This document shows positions 59,610 to 64,000 of a stretch of 64,000 nt of DNA, in pieces. Position 1 is the first letter of the stretch. Each line of letters opens with the position of its first letter. Both the position numbers and the translations under genes were made by a program. This DNA comes from Liquidambar formosana (lineage: Eukaryota; Streptophyta; Magnoliopsida; Saxifragales; Altingiaceae), in contig CM077823.1 of the NCBI GenBank assembly GCA_039720395.1, forward strand, positions 14,265,385-14,329,384, read 5' to 3'. The notes under the pieces were generated by a model. The model saw nothing but the letters and a program-made list of their open reading frames with translations, made no database searches and was not told the DNA's origin.

Positions 59610-61379
59610 GTATGTTTGAAATATATATTTTTTGTTATTCACCATGGACTGATTGTAAATTTCCTATCATCTGTATTCTTTTACTTTTGAAATACAAAAA
59701 TGGGAATCATTGAAATATTTGTTTGATTGAAAGCGTCTTATTCATATAGTACATTACTTTTCTTTTCCAGAATCCCATGAAATTTTGAGATTCAACTAAT
59801 TTTGTTCTATTCAATGATTTATTAGCATTTATATTCTGTTGGAAATTTTTATAATATTCTCTGGGACACATGGATGTAAAATTTGATTTCTATGACTAGG
59901 GCATCATTGTACTCGATTTAATGGAAAAAGAAAACCCCCCAAAAAAAAAAAAAAAAAAAAACCAAAAAAGGAGGTAATTAAATTGTCAGGTTGTGAATGG
60001 TATATTATCGTGTTCAAAAGAGCTCAAATCCTCTCCAGCATACCTGTCCATTGGAACTTCAGTGGGGCCTTTTAGGGATGCTGTGTTGAGGAGTTTTTGT
60101 ACCGCAGCTTGAAATGGTAGAGTTTATATTACATACTAACCATTGGATTTGGGAATGGGCCAACATGGTGTGCATACCTGGCACCACCCAGGGAAACAAG
60201 GGGGATCAGTTGTAAAACTGTAATAGGGTGGACCCTGAGCCAACTAAAACTCATCCTAATGTTATTTATTAAGGGGAAGTAGTGACAATTTATGGAGAGA
60301 ATTATATATTTTAGATATATTTGTGTGAAAATGAGTGGAAATAATTTATGAAGTAGTTTTTGGCATTTTTTAAGGAAGTTTTTTTAATAATGAGGAAACC
60401 CTGGGGGCAAACCCTGAGCTCATATAAGACCCCACAACCCTTAAGAATCAAGTAAGTCCAAGACCCATGAGAACCATGAAACCTTGTGTGGCTAGTTCCT
60501 TTACAATTTACCAACTGAGCTATCCCTTGGGGTTTTTTTGTTTAAGTTAGTTTTTTTCTCCTGGAATTGAAGGGGGTAGAGCAAAAAGAGTTATTTCAAT
60601 CCTCTTGAGGATCTTAGAGGTATCTTTGAGACAGTAATTTGATTTTTGTTGTCCAGATTAAAATAGTTTTACTTTACATGGACTAAGAGACTTGAAATTT
60701 TTTGTTCATTTCATCGAGTTGTTACTAATTCTACTTATTTTGTTATGTTCAAATAATTTACTAAATTTATATTCTGTTAGACCCTTTATAGTATTCTTGA
60801 GGACGTGTGAAACTGTGAATATATGAATTGAGCTCTAGTACTAAATATTGTTGTACCCCCATTAATGTGGAAACGATACTTAACAGTGACAGGTTGTTAA
60901 TTGTATAAGTCATTGGGCTAAAACTCATTCTATTATTCGTTATTTATTGGTGGGAAGTAATGAAAATTTATGGAGGGAATTGTATCTTTAATATTTGAGT
61001 GTTAAACTAAGTGGGCTAAGTCTTCTGTTGTATCTTGCTCCTTCATTTCGCCATAGTTTTGAGTGCTACTAGGTTTGATTCATCTACATACGGTACTTAG
61101 ACACTCCACCTCAGGCTAGATGGTTACAAAGGGGAAATTCAAGGCTTTTAAAATTGTAGAGGCAACCCCTTTAATGTATTTATATATATTGTTTTTTTTA
61201 ATTTAGATATTGTGGTTCTTATACCTTAATGGAAGATGCCTGAGTTGCCTCTTCAACTTTTGGCTCTGAAGCCCAAGGATCGGAGTAAGGTGTTGGCTGG
61301 AAACCTTTACTTTTATTTATTTATTTGTTTATTATTTTTACGCCTTGTTTGGACATTCAGACGATGAATTTTAATGCAC
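59610..61379 (+). other. Intron 5 of the pinin-like gene, proximal part
   Basis: No exon recognised. It contains a poly-A run near 59938-59960 and a loose ~830-bp direct similarity: 'ttgaaatac...atattctgttggaa' near 59690-59850 against 'tttatattctgttagaccc' near 60770, with 'ggggaagtagtgacaatttatggagaga' near 60273 against 'gggaagtaatgaaaatttatggaggga' near 60952. Confidence 0.5.
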
Positions 61380-61384
61380 TTTGT

Positions 61385-63110
61385 AGCCTCAGCGGTGGAA
61401 AAAAAAAATGTTAGGGTGGCAGTGGGTGGTAGTGCTAAGACCATTGTGATGTGTCATGGGCTTATAGCTATAGTGGCAGTGTAGCAAAAGGGTTTGTGTT
61501 ATGGTGATGGTCATAAGAGGCGGTGGTGGCCATGTTGGGTTTGGCAACAATGATGTTGGTGGTGGCAATAATGGTGGTGTCGGTGGCAGTATTCAAACCA
61601 TTTCTTATTGAATAATCTGACTGAATGAGGAAGAGCTCTTTACATGGTCTCACTTCACCACCATTTGAAATGCACGAAACTTCAATCGGTGGAAGCCAGT
61701 CCATGAAGATTCTCCCTTTTCTTATGTGCAATTCCCCTGTTTTGGTTGCGGTGGTGGTAGTGATGGTCAAGAGTGGTGATGTTGCTGGTGCCTGGTGCCT
61801 GGTGCCTGTGGTAGCACCTTTACCAGAGTCGCACAGTTAAGTGGGGTTGAATGAGTTTCACAAATTGTCAGCATAATTTCTATGGCTTCTGTGGTGGAAA
61901 AAACATGGTATGGTAGCAGTGGTGGTAGTGTTAACACTAGCATAGTTATTAAAGGTGCAAGGTGGACCTAGGTGCCAAGGCTCCTAGGGCCAAGGTGCAA
62001 GGCGCAAGGCGCAAAAAAAAGTGCGCACCTGAGGGAAGTGAGGTGCACATTTTAAAGAAAATAAATTTAAAATATTTTATCAGATGCAAATAAGCACAGG
62101 TGATTTACCCACAAAGCATACAAGCATACAAAGCCCGCTATTAAACTAAAACAGGGCCAAAAAAGGAGAAATAACACATAACAATTAACAAGTAAACTAA
62201 AACAGGGCCAAAAAACAAGAAGCAAAACAAAAATTAGAAGAAGCAAAAGCAGGAGAAGAGGACGCAGGCACGCAGCAGAAGAGGATGAAGAAAGAGGAGC
62301 ATAACAAATGAGAAATTAGAAAGGAAAAAAAAAAAAAGAAAAAAAAAACAGGAGAATAAGACGATGAAGAAGAAAGAGAAAAATTGAAACAGGGTGAAAT
62401 CAGTGAATGGAATCGAAGAAGAAGAAGAAAAAGAAGGAACAGTACCTGTTCTGAAAATCAGAAAAATGAAGAAATCCGTAAAAGAAGAAGAAGAAGAACT
62501 GAAGAAGAGGAGCTACATACCTGTTCGATGAAGGCTGGACCTTTGGAGCTGGAGTTGGGAGGCTGGAGGCTGGAGGCTAGAGTTGGGGCTCTCTGTTCAA
62601 ACCATTACGAGGTCTAGGGCTTCAATGTGTTCCACTCACTTCCACCATACCATGTTTTTAGTTTTACAAGTTATTCTTTCTTTCTTTTTTTCTTTTTTTT
62701 TTTTTTTTTCCTTTTAATAACTTTTTATCAATCTAACGGCTAGATTTAGATCTCATTTAAAAAAAAAATTATATTAAATCTATATTTTTATAAAATAGGC
62801 TGTGGGTCACCAAGGTGTGCCTTGGAAGGGCCTTGCGCCTCACACAAAGGCCCAAAAAAGCGTGCTAGCCTACTTTGAAGCCCAGAGGCTGCGCCCACCA
62901 GCGCCTTGCACCTAGGTGCGCTATTAATAACTATGAACACCACTGTGATGTTATAGGCTTGTAGCCATAGTGGCGACGTTAGTGTTTGTTATTGCCTGGT
63001 CGCAGGTGGGAGTGCCTTTACTAGAGTCGCACATTTGACCTAGGTGTGAACTTTATGAAATTTTCAGTGGGTTGAATGAGTTTCACAAGTCAATTGTCAT
63101 AATTTCTAAT
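61385..63110. repeat. ~500-bp direct duplication in intron 5
   Basis: First copy about 61385-61885, second about 61886-63110 including a 995-bp insertion. Shared landmarks are 'cggtggaaaaaa', 'ggtggtagtg.taa.accattgtgatg', 'cttatagctatagtggc' and 'cctttaccagagtcgcaca...gggttgaatgagtttcacaa'. The boundaries are approximate. Confidence 0.65.
61941..62935. mobile_element. hAT-type MITE, CATAGTTATTAA family (copy 2)
   Basis: 995 bp with ends CATAGTTATTAAAGGTGC and GCTATTAATAACTATG. The flanks are AACACTAG (61933-61940) and AACACCAC (62936-62943), 6 of 8 identical, compatible with a decayed 8-bp duplication. Near the ends are inverted GGTGCAAGG / CCTTGCACC and CCTAGGTGC blocks. The interior is purine-rich (AAGAAGAAG runs). 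It shares its first 12 bases with 13598-14079. Confidence 0.8.
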
Positions 63111-63389
63111 ACTAGAAAAATCTTTATTTTATTGAAAATATGGAAATCTCATATGAACTTTTGAGCTGCTGTTCATATATATATTGGTGAAAATGCAAAT
63201 ATATTATATTTTATGGACTTCCAAATGATATTAAAAGCATTAGTTCTTGGACCTTATATCTGCATATCCGCAAAATTTCCAAAATGTCTCAAAACAGATG
63301 AGAATAGTGGAAGATATGTCTTGAGTTTTACTATTAACACTGAAAATGGTGACCTTGTCCCAGTGGCCTTGAATCAACCTTAACTTTTG

Positions 63390-63560
63390 ACTCTTAAAAC
63401 GTCATTTAGTCTCTTGTGGGTTGTATAATTGTATGGAAGGAAAGAAACAAAAGAATTTTTCAAGATGCTGAACTTTCATTGGGAAAGTCCAAAAAATTTC
63501 TTGTCGAGATGATTTTTCTTTGGTTTGGAGTTTCTGATGTTGGTCATGGAATTCCTTTTT
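63390..63560 (+). pseudogene. LINE fragment (pol C-terminal end)
   Basis: The frame reads WLVGCIIVWKERNKRIFQDA-like text, from 63416 MGCIIVWKERNKRIFQDAEL then KFLVEMIFLWFG. 'W(K/R)ERNxRIF' is typical of the zinc-binding C-terminal region of plant L1-type LINE polymerases. It is only about 45 residues, followed by a long poly-C run (63602-63631). A small fragment inside intron 5. Confidence 0.5.
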
Positions 63561-64000
63561 TTTGGAGTTTTTGGTTTGTTTTGGGTTTTACTTATTCCCT
63601 TCCACCCCCCCCCCCCCCCCCCCCCCACCACCCCCTCTTTTCCAACCCAAAACAAAAAGGGGAAAAGAATATTTTTCAGGCTTGGGGCTGGGGGTGAGTC
63701 TGGTGAGTGTGTCCCCTTTTCGATAATATTTCGGATCTTTTTAAATCACAAAACGGTGTGGTTTGGCACTGGTTATGTACCAAATAACTAGGCTTACAAT
63801 TGCAAATGCTGTCGCTCAATCCTTGCTGTTGGAGATGTCTTGACACAATTGATAAGTTTTTTTGTCGCTTTTAGCTACAGCCTTATCTCGATGGGTTTTT
63901 AGCATTAGTTGTACTGAATTAATGTACTGCTCTAAGTTTTAAACCGTAGCTTTTCAGGATTCAATGTGCTAAGAAAGTTCCACCTTAATTATGTAACTTT
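63561..64000 (+). other. Intron 5 of the pinin-like gene, distal part
   Basis: No exon recognised to the end of the window. Contains the poly-C tract and an otherwise ordinary AT-rich sequence. Confidence 0.45.

Noticed and set aside
62384..62617. A 77-residue Arg/Glu-rich frame that might be a small basic protein.
   Set aside because: It comes from AAGAAG purine repeats within the hAT-type MITE.
63416..63697. A 93-residue frame ending in a poly-proline tail as a host gene.
   Set aside because: The first half is LINE-like and the proline run is translation of a poly-C tract.

Overview
The window is plant nuclear DNA, most likely from a flowering plant and probably a woody eudicot. The evidence is two intron-containing genes with plant GT-AG introns, a group IIb WRKY factor and a plant pinin-like protein. 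Between them lies very AT-rich DNA filled with nested transposons (Copia, a Tat-like solo LTR, hAT, CACTA, Stowaway, fold-back MITEs) and a decayed caulimovirid fragment. No bacterial-type operons, CRISPR arrays, rRNA or convincing tRNA genes are visible.

Layout. 1-10.4 kb: no gene; fold-back MITEs (1-375, 1279-1611, 2643-3237, 4849-4986, 8481-8840, 9873-10254), a cluster of five copies of a small palindromic MITE (7.0-9.3 kb), one of them split by a Stowaway element, and many microsatellites. 10.7-12.6 kb: a complete five-exon WRKY72/61/9-type gene on the + strand (453 aa). 13.6-14.1 kb: a hAT MITE. 15.3-27.4 kb: a CACTA-like terminus and a ~185-bp tandem array. The array is split by a hAT element and by a 10.2-kb minus-strand Copia element, one LTR of which carries a second hAT element. 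27.5-30.9 kb: a solo-LTR-like insertion (TSD ATGTT). 31.0-32.6 kb: a minus-strand SIRE/Maximus-like LTR. 33.9-35.5 kb: a broken caulimovirid movement-protein-like fragment. 37.6-39.2 kb: a broken CACTA transposase. 40.9-43.3 kb: a broken TTF-zinc-finger hAT transposase. 43.4-46.9 kb: a short Copia element lacking integrase (TSD GTTTA). 47.2-56.9 kb: a SIRE/Maximus-type Copia element with an extra 3' ORF. 58.5-64 kb: the 5' half of a pinin/SDK/memA-like gene on the + strand, whose fifth intron runs past the window edge and holds a ~500-bp duplication, a hAT MITE and a LINE fragment.

Only the WRKY and pinin-like genes look functional. All transposon and viral reading frames carry stops or frameshifts. 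Several insertions can be dated relative to each other because the empty target site survives in a sister copy. I found no convincing new biological system. The most interesting structures are short palindromic repeat cassettes inside three unrelated LTR families, telomere-like triplicated repeats in a Copia leader, and a strong hairpin just upstream of the pinin-like gene.
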